Of a stretch of DNA of 42,379 nucleotides, positions 8,353 through 17,171 are shown in pieces; positions within the stretch are counted from its first letter, which is position 1; every line of letters starts with the position of its first letter. Under the pieces are notes generated by a model. It was given only the letters and a program-made list of their open reading frames with translations. It made no database searches and was not told where the DNA came from. Both the position numbers and the translations under genes were made by a program. The stretch is from Bifidobacterium sp. Lineage in GTDB: Bacteria > Actinomycetota > Actinomycetes > Actinomycetales > Bifidobacteriaceae. The stretch spans positions 1 through 42,379 of the forward strand of contig NZ_JALCCV010000019.1 in the NCBI RefSeq assembly GCF_022640935.1. The letters run 5' to 3'.

Positions 8353-9317
8353 AGCCGTTGCCCTCCGGAATCGCTGAGCCGCGGGTCGAGCGCGCGGTGC
8401 AGCAGATCGACGACCAGCCCGATGGCCAGGAAGAACGCAGCGAGCATGAACAACTCGCCTTGCACGGCGATCAGATCGCGGTTGCCCACATCGGAAATCA
8501 GTCCCTCCCCTAAGCCTGGCAGGTCGAAAAGGTTCTCGATGACCATGACCCCGGTGATCATCTCGGCGAAGGTCAGCCCGATCACGGACACGAGCTGCGG
8601 CATCGCCAACCGCAACCCGACCGTCATCATGGCTCGCGCGCGCGTCATGCCGCATGCCATCGCCATGTCGATGGTGCCGCTCGAGAGGAGCTCCCCTAGC
8701 GCCGCCCTTGTGTAGCGCATCAAACCAGCACCGACGATAATGCCTACCGCCAACGCAGGCAACGCCAGCGAAGACAGCGCTCGCGAGAATGCGGCCCAGC
8801 CCTCCTGCGGAAAGCCTTGGGAGGGGAACAGCCCGATCAGTCCGATCCCTTTGCCAAGCAGCAGTATGAGCAGCAGACCGCCCCACAGCGCCGGGATCGA
8901 GCCGCCCACGACGGCGAGCACATGAAACAGTGCGCGCAACCATTCGCTCTTAGCCAGACTCGAGGCGCAGCCGAGCGGAACGCCGATGAACAACGCAATG
9001 ACCAGCCCCATGACTATCAGCGGGAAGGTCACCGAAGCACGCGCACCGACCTGCGCGGAGATCGTGCGACCGGTAAGCATCGACACACCGAAGTCGCCGT
9101 GCAGCAGCGCACCCGCCCAATCGAGATACTGCTGGAGCAACGGCCGGTCGAGCCCAAGCTGCACACGCAGCGCCGCGACCCGCGCTGGCGGCGAATTCAT
9201 GCCGGCCATTACCGAAGCCACATCGCCGGGAAGCACCCGCAGCGCCATGAAGATCAGAACGGAGATGACCGCAAGCGCCGCTATGAACAGCGCGAGCCGT
9301 CGAAGAAGGAATCGCAT
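8349..9317 (-). CDS. Peptide ABC transporter permease (OppB/DppB-like)
   Basis: A 322-residue permease with six predicted membrane helices. The N-terminal hallmark MRFLLRRLALFIAALAVIS is followed by the LPGDVAS region and ARVAALRVQLGLDRPLLQQYLDW, as usual for OppB/DppB. The EAA-type coupling loop is AMACGMTRARAMMTVGLRLAMPQL. ATG 9317 has AAGG upstream. It follows the binding-protein gene by 134 bases, in which a tandem repeat and stem-loop lie, while the three genes downstream overlap each other tightly. Substrate is inferred to be peptides, but nickel or other oligomeric solutes carried by the same family cannot be excluded. Confidence 0.9.
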   Translation of the reverse strand: MRFLLRRLALFIAALAVISVLIFMALRVLPGDVASVMAGMNSPPARVAALRVQLGLDRPLLQQYLDWAGALLHGDFGVSMLTGRTISAQVGARASVTFPLIVMGLVIALFIGVPLGCASSLAKSEWLRALFHVLAVVGGSIPALWGGLLLILLLGKGIGLIGLFPSQGFPQEGWAAFSRALSSLALPALAVGIIVGAGLMRYTRAALGELLSSGTIDMAMACGMTRARAMMTVGLRLAMPQLVSVIGLTFAEMITGVMVIENLFDLPGLGEGLISDVGNRDLIAVQGELFMLAAFFLAIGLVVDLLHRALDPRLSDSGGQRL

Positions 9318-9373
9318 GGAAACCGTGCCTTACTCTGTGTCTCTGTGTCTTCTAACCGTTTGACCTCTAACCC

Positions 9374-9409
9374 ATGTGGGGTCTCTAGCAAATGTGGGGT
9401 CTCTAGCAA
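9374..9409. repeat. Two perfect tandem 18-base repeats
   Basis: ATGTGGGGTCTCTAGCAA occurs at 9374-9391 and again immediately at 9392-9409. Both copies contain the same arm that pairs with a sequence further along (9421-9429). They lie in the intercistronic gap of the peptide-transport operon. Confidence 0.85.
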
Positions 9410-9429
9410 CCCGTGTGCCCTAGAGACCC
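9397..9429 (-). promoter_or_regulatory. Intercistronic stem-loop after the peptide-binding protein gene
   Basis: GGGTCTCTA (9397-9405) pairs exactly with TAGAGACCC (9421-9429) around 15 bases. The first tandem copy (9379-9387) offers a second identical arm, so two alternative hairpins are possible. Position just downstream of the binding-protein stop fits a 3'-protecting or attenuating hairpin that would keep the binding protein more abundant than the permeases. Function is inferred. Confidence 0.55.
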
Positions 9430-9451
9430 ACCCACACAAGTCGCACAACCG

Positions 9452-11143
9452 CTACGGCCGGTAGACCACGTCGTAGAGTGGGAGCAACGTCTGGTTGAGG
9501 TTCACTGGGAAGCCTTCGACGCCTTTCGCCCACGCCGTGGTGACGCGGTAGTTGAACAGCCAGTCCGCAGGCGCATCCCGGCTCACGATGCGCGCGGCCT
9601 GTGCCAAGTACTGCTCGCTCTCCTTGGCGGTTGTGGCCGCGAGGGACTTCGCGTAGAGCGCCTGCACCTCCTTGCTGTCGTAGTTGTAGTAGTAGGTCGG
9701 CGTCGCCCACTGGTAGAAATCATGGCTCTCGTTGTGGTCGACCAGCGACAGGTCGTAGTTCTTGTTGGTGTAGACGTCCTGCAGCCAAGTGGAGAATTCG
9801 ACGACGTTGACCTTCAGATCGATGCCGACGACCCTGAGCTGCGAGCGCAGCTGGTCGCCCAGTTCGGTGCCGTAGGTACTCGCGTAGGTCAGACTCAGCC
9901 GCAGTGGTTTAGACGTGCTGTATCCTGCTTCGGCAAGCAGGCTTTTAGCCTTGGCTTCATCATGCGGATACAGGCCGGTCAGGTCTTCGTAGCCCGGGTC
10001 GAGGCTGGGGATGGGGCCGCCGAGCGCCTTGTCAACGCCGCCGCGCGAGGCGATGATGGCCTTGTGGTCGATGGCGTAGCGGATGGCCTGACGCACGCGC
10101 CTGTCCGAGGTCTTCGCGCCTTTGGAGTTGAATGCGAGCACGAACTTGTCGGTGTCGTCGCCCGCTTTGACGGTGTAGTTGGCGGCATCCTTGCGGAAGG
10201 GCGCGGCCAGGTTCTCGCTGATCGGCGCAAGCACCTGTACGTCCCCGGACTTCAAGGCATTGACAGCCGCATTGTCGTCGGCGAAGAAGCGTATCAGCAC
10301 ATTGGCGGTCTTCGCCTTGTTCGCACCCCAATACTTCGGATTGGCCTTGAGCGATATCGAATCGTTCGCCACGAAGCGCTGCACCGTGTACGGACCCGAA
10401 CCGAGTGCGGCCGTTTTCGCGTCGTAGTGCGCATCCTTGTCAAAGACCAGTCCAGGCCGCCCGGCAAGCGACCACAGCAGGTCGGCGTACGGCGCGCTCA
10501 GCGTGATCTCGACCGTGTTGGCGTCCACAGCCCGTACGGATTTGAAGTTGCGTAGCGCTTCGGCATCGTGATACTGCCTGGTGACCAATTCGTCGATCGA
10601 CCATGCTGCGTCGCCGGCGTCGAGCCTGTCGCCGTTGGAGAAGGTGATGCCGGTATTCAAGTGGAAGGTATAGGTCGTGCCGTCGCTGCTGATATCCCAG
10701 CTTTTGGCCAGTGCAGGCACGACCTGGTTCTTCGCGTTGCGCGCCACGAGGCCCTCGTAGACGTTGCCGATGAGGATCTGGTCGAGCGTGGAGCCGGACT
10801 GGTTGCGGATATCGAGATTGGTCGGCGGGAGCTTCAGGCCGATGGCAACGGTATCTTTCGTTGCGCCGGCAGGAGCAGGCTTGGATGCCCAGTTGAATGC
10901 GAATATGGCGGCGCCGATCGCCGCGACGACCACGATGGCAACCGCGATCCAGATCCATGGTCTTTGCCGGCCGCTGTCCGGCCTGCGCGGTTTGAGGCTG
11001 GCGTTTAGCTCTGCATCGGTTCCCGACTTAAGGGTGTTGATATCGGTTGCATTTCTGTTTGCGTCACTGTTGGTAGCGTCAGTGTTGCTTGTGCTGGCTG
11101 TGGTTGCGTCGACATCGTCGTACGCACCGTTATACTCTGTCAT
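9452..11143 (-). CDS. Peptide-binding protein (solute-binding family 5), membrane-anchored
   Basis: A 563-residue extracellular receptor for the peptide importer and first gene of the operon. Residues 1-60 are a hydrophilic Thr/Asn/Asp-rich cytoplasmic-looking segment. One hydrophobic helix at about 63-83 (WIWIAVAIVVVAAIGAA) then leads into the family-5 domain. There is no lipobox cysteine, so it is likely held by the uncleaved helix rather than by lipid, which differs from most Gram-positive members. Family features include the YEGLVARN region, SWDISSDGTTYTFHLN and SLDPGYEDLTGLYPHDEAKAKSLLAEAGY. ATG 11143 follows GAGGCGATT. It is divergent from coaX. Confidence 0.88.
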   Translation of the reverse strand: MTEYNGAYDDVDATTASTSNTDATNSDANRNATDINTLKSGTDAELNASLKPRRPDSGRQRPWIWIAVAIVVVAAIGAAIFAFNWASKPAPAGATKDTVAIGLKLPPTNLDIRNQSGSTLDQILIGNVYEGLVARNAKNQVVPALAKSWDISSDGTTYTFHLNTGITFSNGDRLDAGDAAWSIDELVTRQYHDAEALRNFKSVRAVDANTVEITLSAPYADLLWSLAGRPGLVFDKDAHYDAKTAALGSGPYTVQRFVANDSISLKANPKYWGANKAKTANVLIRFFADDNAAVNALKSGDVQVLAPISENLAAPFRKDAANYTVKAGDDTDKFVLAFNSKGAKTSDRRVRQAIRYAIDHKAIIASRGGVDKALGGPIPSLDPGYEDLTGLYPHDEAKAKSLLAEAGYSTSKPLRLSLTYASTYGTELGDQLRSQLRVVGIDLKVNVVEFSTWLQDVYTNKNYDLSLVDHNESHDFYQWATPTYYYNYDSKEVQALYAKSLAATTAKESEQYLAQAARIVSRDAPADWLFNYRVTTAWAKGVEGFPVNLNQTLLPLYDVVYRP

Positions 11144-11246
11144 AATCGCCTCGAATATGGCTCGGTGAAGTTATGTCGTTATCATTCAATTGTCATGCTG
11201 GCCGCCCGTACGGGTCGTCCGCGCTGTGTCTCTACGCACTATCGCC

Positions 11247-11273
11247 TAGACAGTGCCAGCATAGCCCTATGAT
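11247..11273 (+). promoter_or_regulatory. Possible coaX promoter
   Basis: TAGACA (11247-11252) and TATGAT (11268-11273) resemble -35 and -10 boxes for a plus-strand promoter about 105 bases before coaX. The 15-base spacer is short. A 10-bp palindrome CCCGTACGGG sits upstream at 11205-11214. Confidence 0.3.
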
Positions 11274-11378
11274 GGGAAGTCAGCTGCGCTGCGCTTCGTC
11301 ATGGCATGTCATGGAATGTCCCAGCAAGTAAGGCAAGGCTCGCGGCAGTTCACAGCACATCGCAGGTCGGGAGGCCCT

Positions 11379-12146
11379 ATGCTTATCGCGGTTGACATCG
11401 GCAACACCAATATCGTGCTCGGGTTCTTGCATGGGCGCGACGTCATCGGCGCCTACCGCATGACCACCAAGGCGAACCACACCTCAGACGAATACGGTCT
11501 CATGCTCAGGCAGTTTCTGGCGCTGAGCGGCTTGGAGCCCGCCGATGTGGACGACGTCATCATCGCTTCGGTGGTGCCCAAGGTCATGCATTCTTTCCGC
11601 TCAAGCATCATCAAGTTCCTCGGCATCGACCCGATGATCGTGGGCCCAGGCATCAAATCGGGCATCGGTATCCGGCTCGACGATCCCAAGTCGCTGGGCG
11701 CCGACTGCCTGGCCGATTGCGCCGGCGCATACTACACATACAGCGGTCCGGTGTTGGTCGCCGATTTCGGCACCGCCACCACATTCAATTACGTCAATGC
11801 CAAGGGCACCATCATCTCCGGGCTCATCGCCCCGGGCATCCGCACCGCCGCCGCGGCGCTGTGGGGCGGGACCGCACAGCTGCCTGAAGTCGAGATCACC
11901 CGGCCGGATTCCATTTTGGCATCCGGTACGAAAACCGCCATGCAGGCCGGGCTGTATTACAACTTCCTCGGCGGCATCGAGCGTATGATTCGGCAGTTCC
12001 ACGACGAGATCGATGATAATTTCAAGGTAATTACCACCGGAGGCCTCGGCCGTATCTTCGCCGACGACACCGATCTGATCGATGTGTACGACCCCGAGCT
12101 CATGTTCAAAGGCATGGCTGCGATTTACGAGCGCAACGTCAGATAA
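11379..12146 (+). CDS. coaX: Type III pantothenate kinase
   Basis: A 255-residue cytoplasmic kinase that phosphorylates pantothenate, the first step of coenzyme A synthesis. It belongs to the ASKHA fold. DIGNTN (6-11) is the phosphate-1 motif, GADCLAD the pantothenate-site motif, and ADFGTATTF the phosphate-2 motif containing the catalytic-region residues. TTGGLGRIFADDT near the C-terminus completes the ATP site. The longest frame begins 26 codons upstream, but ATG 11379 has GGGAGG at 11369-11374 and starts exactly at the family's first strand (MLIAVDIGN). It is a single gene: divergent from the peptide transporter and convergent with a sugar-binding protein. Confidence 0.93.
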   Translation: MLIAVDIGNTNIVLGFLHGRDVIGAYRMTTKANHTSDEYGLMLRQFLALSGLEPADVDDVIIASVVPKVMHSFRSSIIKFLGIDPMIVGPGIKSGIGIRLDDPKSLGADCLADCAGAYYTYSGPVLVADFGTATTFNYVNAKGTIISGLIAPGIRTAAAALWGGTAQLPEVEITRPDSILASGTKTAMQAGLYYNFLGGIERMIRQFHDEIDDNFKVITTGGLGRIFADDTDLIDVYDPELMFKGMAAIYERNVR

Positions 12147-12190
12147 GGGATAGCCTGCGCTGTGTGTACCGTTCCTGTTCGCGCCCAGGG

Positions 12191-13597
12191 TTAGTTGATC
12201 GTGAAACCTTGATTGAACCCATATGCCTTGAGATCCTGCTGCCACAGTGCGATGCCGTCGTTCAACGCGACTTTCTGCCCTGGCGAGGCGGGAACGGTGA
12301 TCTGGCTGCCATCCGGATTGGTCAGGCCATCGTCGATGCGCGCCTGAGCCTGCAGCACCGCCTGCTCGCGGTTCGACCAGTGGTACGCCTTTCCTACAGT
12401 GTCGCGAAAATCGCTGCGGGCATATACCTCGAAAGGCAGATACTGATAGCCGACCGACACATTTTCGGCGGATTGTGCAAGCACCTTGTTGAACTCCTGG
12501 CCGCCAAAATACGGCACGCTGATGCCTCGCGCGTCCTTGATCGTGGTTTTCGAGAGGAATCCGGGGACGTTCAAGGACGCTTTGTCGGCCGGGAAGGAGC
12601 CGCCATCCACGCGCGCACGGATTCCCGCGCTCTCATGGCAGGCATATTCGACGAAACGGAAAGCCGCGTCGGGCTTGCGGCTGGACTGCAGCACGCCAAG
12701 CGCCGAGCCGCCGTTCTCCGAATTCGTCGATGACCCATCGGCGGTGGGCATTGGCGCCACACGCCAAAGACCTGCGGTCCCTGGCACGTCTGAAAGCAGC
12801 AGCGAAGGCATCCACGCACCGGAGAACACGGAAGCGACCTCCCCCGAGCCCAGGGCTCGCTTCCATCCGCTTGACCATGTGGACAGATGGGTATCGACAA
12901 GGCCGTCGTCGATCATCTTCTGCCAGAATTCGGTGAAGATCTTCGTGCCTGCATCGCCGTCAAGATCCACAGTCACCGTCTTGCCGTCGACCGAGGTATG
13001 GAAGGGCCGGCCCCCGGCCAGCCATATCATCGCATCGTAGAAACTTGCGTCACCGGCATCGGCCGCGATGTACACACCGATTTTCTTCAGTTTCTTAGCC
13101 GCCTCATAATAGTCATTCCAGGTGTGAATCGCCGAGGCATCGACCCCGGCCTGGTCGAACGCATCCTTGTTATAGAAGAACGCCATCGGCCCGGAATCCA
13201 TCGGCAGCCCGTAGACGCGGCTGTTGAGCTGCACTGAGGACCATGTGCCGGGCGTGAAGAAACTGCCGTAGTCTGAGACCCTGTCCGTCAGATCGCGCAG
13301 CTGGCCGCTGATCGCATACTGTTGCAGTGCGAAATACTCGAGCTGCACGACGTCCGGCATGCCATAGCCGTCTTCGATCGCCGTGTTGAGATTCTCATAG
13401 CCGGATGTGTCTCTGATGACGATGCGGATGTCAGGGTTCTGCCTCTCGAAATCCACGGCAAGGGCCTTCATGCTCGGTTCCCACGACCAGACGGTGACAA
13501 GCGTGCGCGTGTCGCGCGGTCCGCAGGCCGCTGTGGCGAACAGCATCAGCGAGGCAAAAGCGGCGGCGAGTAGCCTATTGAAGCGCCTGAAAGACAT
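12191..13597 (-). CDS. Sugar ABC transporter substrate-binding lipoprotein (family 1), orphan
   Basis: A 468-residue extracellular solute-binding protein of the family used by CUT1 carbohydrate importers. The signal peptide ends in a lipobox (FATAAC) with Cys25 as lipidation site. Family landmarks are VWSWEPSMKALAVDFERQNP near the mature N-terminus, the GLPMDSGPMAFFYNKDAF hinge region, and FSGAWMPSLLLSDVPG. ATG 13597 follows AAGGGAG at a good distance; the longer open frame upstream has no ribosome-binding site and would bury the signal peptide. There is no permease or ATPase gene beside it, so it must use a transporter encoded elsewhere or a shared ATPase. The sugar cannot be predicted from the sequence. 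Confidence 0.85.
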   Translation of the reverse strand: MSFRRFNRLLAAAFASLMLFATAACGPRDTRTLVTVWSWEPSMKALAVDFERQNPDIRIVIRDTSGYENLNTAIEDGYGMPDVVQLEYFALQQYAISGQLRDLTDRVSDYGSFFTPGTWSSVQLNSRVYGLPMDSGPMAFFYNKDAFDQAGVDASAIHTWNDYYEAAKKLKKIGVYIAADAGDASFYDAMIWLAGGRPFHTSVDGKTVTVDLDGDAGTKIFTEFWQKMIDDGLVDTHLSTWSSGWKRALGSGEVASVFSGAWMPSLLLSDVPGTAGLWRVAPMPTADGSSTNSENGGSALGVLQSSRKPDAAFRFVEYACHESAGIRARVDGGSFPADKASLNVPGFLSKTTIKDARGISVPYFGGQEFNKVLAQSAENVSVGYQYLPFEVYARSDFRDTVGKAYHWSNREQAVLQAQARIDDGLTNPDGSQITVPASPGQKVALNDGIALWQQDLKAYGFNQGFTIN

Positions 13598-14016
13598 GAT
13601 GCCGCTCCCTTGAATGCCGTTCATAGGCCTTTGTTGTATGTCATCTCCACCAAGTCTGCGATATGGGGAATACATCAATAGGTAAATCAGTATATCCAAC
13701 GGGGCGGGCAACTGATTGCTGCACACCCTGTGATGTTTGAGAAGTATGCAGGCAGTATGCCGAACATGATCTAATTTATCGTTCCGATTAAACTCATCAA
13801 TGTAGCTCGGCGCGATGGGGCATTATATGGAGACGAGACCGATTCTGAGGACAATCCTAACAGTCGTCCGAGCCGGACTAATGCGAGTTTCGGCCAGATT
13901 GGGACGCATGAAAAGGTGCTGTCTTGGCCACTCCACGCGGTTTCTGCAGTTCTTCGAGGGAGACCCTGCCCACCTTCAGTGAGCAAATGAGCCCTTTCTA
14001 TGGTGCGCAGCCGAGC
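13598..14016. other. Intergenic region upstream of the sugar-binding protein gene
   Basis: About 420 bases with no supported gene. It should hold the promoter of the sugar-binding protein gene and the end of the pseudouridine synthase transcript. An imperfect dyad TTTATCG-TTC-CGATTAAA at 13775-13792 and two AGTATGC direct repeats (from 13743 and 13754) could be regulator sites. I do not see a clear LacI-type operator. Confidence 0.4.
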
Positions 14017-14880
14017 CTACCCCAACGGCACACGCGAGACGAAACGACGTGGTTCGTCGGCGATTGGGTCGATGAATGCAAGCGAGCGGGCGACCAGCTG
14101 CAGCGGGGTCGTGAAGTCATCATAATCCGGGTATTCGATGCGCGGGTAGAGATCGTCTCCGGCGATCGGCAGCCCCAGCGCGTTCATATGCACGCGCAAC
14201 TGATGCGTTTTGCCGGTTTTCGGCTCGAGAATATAACGGCGGCGTACGTGCTGGCTATGCGAGCGAAATACGGACGCCCGCGAGACTGCCCTTCGCTCGG
14301 CCATCCCTGAACTCGCACGGCACTCGGCCACCTTCAGATCCACGCCGTCGTCCCTGTAGCCGTCTCGACTGCCATACACGCCGCCACTGCATCTGCCATC
14401 CGCCAGCCGAATCACCGTTTCGGCATTCACCTCGCCCGGCTCCTCATAGGCCTGCAGAACGCCTCGCTGCTTGACGATCCTTGAGCGCCGAAGCAGAGGA
14501 AACACGGCAGGCGGATCGAGCCGGGCGACGACGCCGTACCGCGGCCGCACGATCGGCGCCGCAAGAGCCAGGCATTCGTAGGTCTTCGTGACCATGTGCC
14601 GTTGGAAAAGCATCTGATACGTTTTGCGCAGCCGGGGCTTGCGCGTGAACACGACAATGCCGGCGGTCGCCCGATCCAAGCGATGCGCAGGGGCGATATC
14701 CGGTTCACCGAACTGCTCGCGCAACCTGATCAGCGCGGTCTGCCGGTACCACATGCCGCGCGGCGTGGTGGCCAGAAAGTGCGGCTTGTCGATGACGATG
14801 ATGCCCGAATCCTCGTATATCACGTCATAGCCGAACGGGATTTCCGGCTCGTCCCCGACCCAGCGGTGCCTCTCAGTCAT
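14017..14880 (-). CDS. RluA-family RNA pseudouridine synthase
   Basis: A 287-residue enzyme converting uridine to pseudouridine in rRNA or tRNA. The catalytic motif HRLDRATAG (the Asp is nucleophilic) lies near residue 80, preceded by VIDKPHFLATTPRG and followed by VTKTYECLA. KTGKTHQLRVHMNALGLPI is the conserved C-terminal RNA-binding block. No S4 domain is present. Between EVNAETVIRL and RRRYILEPKTGK there is an insert of about 50 residues rich in Arg, Ser and Gly with no family similarity. ATG 14880 or the ATG 18 bases upstream are both possible starts; neither has an ideally spaced ribosome-binding site. The target site cannot be deduced. Confidence 0.85.
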   Translation of the reverse strand: MTERHRWVGDEPEIPFGYDVIYEDSGIIVIDKPHFLATTPRGMWYRQTALIRLREQFGEPDIAPAHRLDRATAGIVVFTRKPRLRKTYQMLFQRHMVTKTYECLALAAPIVRPRYGVVARLDPPAVFPLLRRSRIVKQRGVLQAYEEPGEVNAETVIRLADGRCSGGVYGSRDGYRDDGVDLKVAECRASSGMAERRAVSRASVFRSHSQHVRRRYILEPKTGKTHQLRVHMNALGLPIAGDDLYPRIEYPDYDDFTTPLQLVARSLAFIDPIADEPRRFVSRVPLG

Positions 14881-14968
14881 GCCTCCATACTGCCACATGT
14901 GTGCATTGCCCGAAATTCAGCGCGGACTTTCTCTCCTCTCCCCCCCGCTGCCGCTGCCACAGGACGCT

Positions 14969-15031
14969 ATATGCCAAACATGAAAGAATGTACAGCGGGC
15001 ATATCGTTTCACGCAGGCATGTCCTTTCATG
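14969..15031. repeat. Nested inverted repeats at the 3' end of the exporter gene
   Basis: ATATGCC (14969-14975) pairs with GGCATAT (14998-15004), and CATGAAAG (14979-14986) pairs with CTTTCATG (15024-15031), which overlaps the exporter stop codon. The two pairings are mutually exclusive in part. They may mark the end of the exporter transcript, but no T-run is present. Confidence 0.4.
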
Positions 15032-16835
15032 CAAGCGAAGCGCTCGGCGTCACGGAAATCACATCCTCGCCCACGCCGCCCCGTTCGTTCGCCGCGGTGA
15101 GCTGGTGATCAGGCGTTATCTCGAGGATCGCGTCGAAATCCTTGACGTATTGCAGATCGTGCGTGGCCATGATGAGCGTGTTGGGCAGCGAACACAGCAA
15201 GGCGACAATCAGCTTGGCGTTGTGCTCGTCAAGCGAGGCAGTCGGCTCGTCGGCCAGCAGGAGCTGTTTCCTGCGCAGCAGGGCGCGTGCTATTTCGAGG
15301 CGCTGGATCTGGCCGCCTGACAAGTGCGAGCCGTTCTGCCCGCATTCATAGTTCAGCGGATCATTGCCGAGTTCGTGAAGCAGGCCGACCTGTTCAAGCG
15401 CAGAGAGCAGGCGATCATCGGCAAAAGTCTCTCCAAAGGTCAGATTGAAGCGCACGTTCTCATCGAAGATGAATGGCCGCTGCTCGATGAAGCCGACCTG
15501 CCTGACGAGATCGTCGTCCGTCTGCATATCGCGGTCGACCACGAACCCCTGCAAGGCATTGAGCAGCGATGATTTGCCCACGCCAGACGGCCCTACGAGG
15601 GCAATCTTCTTGGTCTTTGCAATATCCAGTCGCTGGCCTTGCAGCAGCGTCGTGTCGCCATGTACCACAGCAGGAACATTCACGATGACACGGGCAGCGG
15701 TATCAGAGTTCGAGCCTGCGGACTGAGGCGTGGACGGATTGCCCGCAGCAGCGCCAGCCTTGCCCTGCGTCGCCGCACCGATCTGTGCCTTCACACCGAT
15801 CTGTGCCGTCGCCGCCGTCTCCTCCATCCGGGTCAGCACAGGAGCCTGAGGAGTCTCGTTCAACGTGCTGCGCATCTGCTCGCGAATCTCCTTCGTGGTG
15901 GAGATTTCGTTGAAATGTCCGGCGGCGGCGCGGAACGGACCGGACACGCGGTCGCTAGCCAGGAACATAGCGACAAGACTGGTGGCGGTGATAGCCCAGC
16001 CCGCACGCATCATCAGCAGGCCGATGGTGATAGGAATCAGATACGAAGCCGCCGAAAGCATCAGTGTGGCAATGCCTGCAACCCCCTGAAGATTGTTCAT
16101 CGTGCATTTCGATGACTCAGATTTCCTCAACCACTTGCGCAGATAGGCGGTCACTGGCCCGAATGCGCCGTTCGTGTACAGGCTGTGCTGGGACGAGAAC
16201 GTGTCGGAAAGCACCTTGTTGAACCCCTCAGTGTTCTTCGACCACCGCTCACCTGCCTTCTTCAGCACTGAGGAGAACATGCGAGGCACAGTCATCGGCA
16301 GCAAAGAGAACGCAATGAACATCAAACCGACCGGCACGCTCAGCCAGAGCACATACGCCATGGACACCATGCCGGTGGTGAGATCGACCGCGATGAAGAA
16401 CTTCGCCTTGAGATAGCTTTCGCTGTACAGGTCAAAATCATTGTTGATGCGCGAGACGACTTCGGAAGCTTTGGCAGCTGAAACATAACGCAGTTTCGCC
16501 TCGATGAAGGCTATCTTCTTCTCGATCAGAATATCTCGGATGATGATGTTCTCCACGATCACCGCCAGCTGCGTAGCCGACCATGTAACTGCAAACAGCA
16601 CCAGATAACTGACACCAAAGATCATGATGGATCGCACCGAGGAATGAACGGTGAATTGCGGGATGGAAGAAATCGCTTGGGCGAGCACCACCCCCTCGAA
16701 CCCACCGATTACCATCAGCACGGCGTAGCCAGCAAACCGGGTAACCCGCCAGGCGCGGCTCAGCCCACTCTCAGGTTGCTGAAATTCGACCTTCTGCTGT
16801 GCCCCACCAGCTGGCGCACCAGTTCCCTTGCTCAT
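15027..16835 (-). CDS. Stand-alone ABC exporter (fused membrane and ATPase domains)
   Basis: A 602-residue half-transporter of the type I exporter class, likely working as a homodimer or with a distant partner. The membrane part (about 35-310) has helices near 36-52, 68-92, 148-180 and 251-290. The ATPase part has Walker A GPSGVGKSS (415-423), Q452, signature LSGGQIQ (505-511), Walker B LLLADEP (525-531) and His559. Between them, residues 335-380 are a low-complexity Ala/Gln/Gly linker with a repeated AQIG unit. Several upstream in-frame ATGs exist; ATG 16835 is the first with a purine-rich GAGAGCG upstream and gives a sensible cytoplasmic N-terminus. Substrate is unknown; there is no regulator, peptide gene or partner next to it. 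Confidence 0.8.
   Translation of the reverse strand: MSKGTGAPAGGAQQKVEFQQPESGLSRAWRVTRFAGYAVLMVIGGFEGVVLAQAISSIPQFTVHSSVRSIMIFGVSYLVLFAVTWSATQLAVIVENIIIRDILIEKKIAFIEAKLRYVSAAKASEVVSRINNDFDLYSESYLKAKFFIAVDLTTGMVSMAYVLWLSVPVGLMFIAFSLLPMTVPRMFSSVLKKAGERWSKNTEGFNKVLSDTFSSQHSLYTNGAFGPVTAYLRKWLRKSESSKCTMNNLQGVAGIATLMLSAASYLIPITIGLLMMRAGWAITATSLVAMFLASDRVSGPFRAAAGHFNEISTTKEIREQMRSTLNETPQAPVLTRMEETAATAQIGVKAQIGAATQGKAGAAAGNPSTPQSAGSNSDTAARVIVNVPAVVHGDTTLLQGQRLDIAKTKKIALVGPSGVGKSSLLNALQGFVVDRDMQTDDDLVRQVGFIEQRPFIFDENVRFNLTFGETFADDRLLSALEQVGLLHELGNDPLNYECGQNGSHLSGGQIQRLEIARALLRRKQLLLADEPTASLDEHNAKLIVALLCSLPNTLIMATHDLQYVKDFDAILEITPDHQLTAANERGGVGEDVISVTPSASLA
15776..15807. repeat. 14-base direct repeat, 18-base period, in the exporter linker
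   Basis: CACCGATCTGTGCC occurs at 15776-15789 and 15794-15807. It encodes the repeated AQIG segment of the exporter linker and suggests recent slippage duplication. Confidence 0.7.
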
Positions 16836-17171
16836 ATCGCTCTCGATCCCCCGTATTGTTTGCATAACACGGAACACTTCTTTACAGTTGTCTACCACGC
16901 TATGCAGTCCCCTGATAGCCCAGAAGCTACAAAACCGGCGCATATCAGCGCGCCGCCTAACGCGTATTATGCTATGCCGCACATATTACTTTGCAAACCT
17001 GCATCAACGAAATGGTCGTCAGCAAGTCCACATTCTTCGAGCGCCCGTTCGCAGAGCGAATCGATATCGGTCATCATCTCGGCGAATCATGAAGGACTGA
17101 CGACAACCGTCCATGACATTGCCTAATACCGAGCTGTTCCTATTTTCGCCGCAGCTGGCACCATGCATTAC
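16836..17171. other. Intergenic region upstream of the ABC exporter
   Basis: About 335 bases between the glmS stop and the exporter start, both on the minus strand. It must contain the exporter promoter. No gene, hairpin or strong operator stands out. Confidence 0.4.

Noticed and set aside
7459..8943. Long form (494 codons) of the OppC-like permease
   Set aside because: The extra N-terminal part is an out-of-frame reading of the OppB-like gene; the ATGA overlap at 8349-8352 fixes the start.
9413..10555. 380-codon plus-strand open frame
   Set aside because: It is antisense to the peptide-binding protein gene and has no family features.
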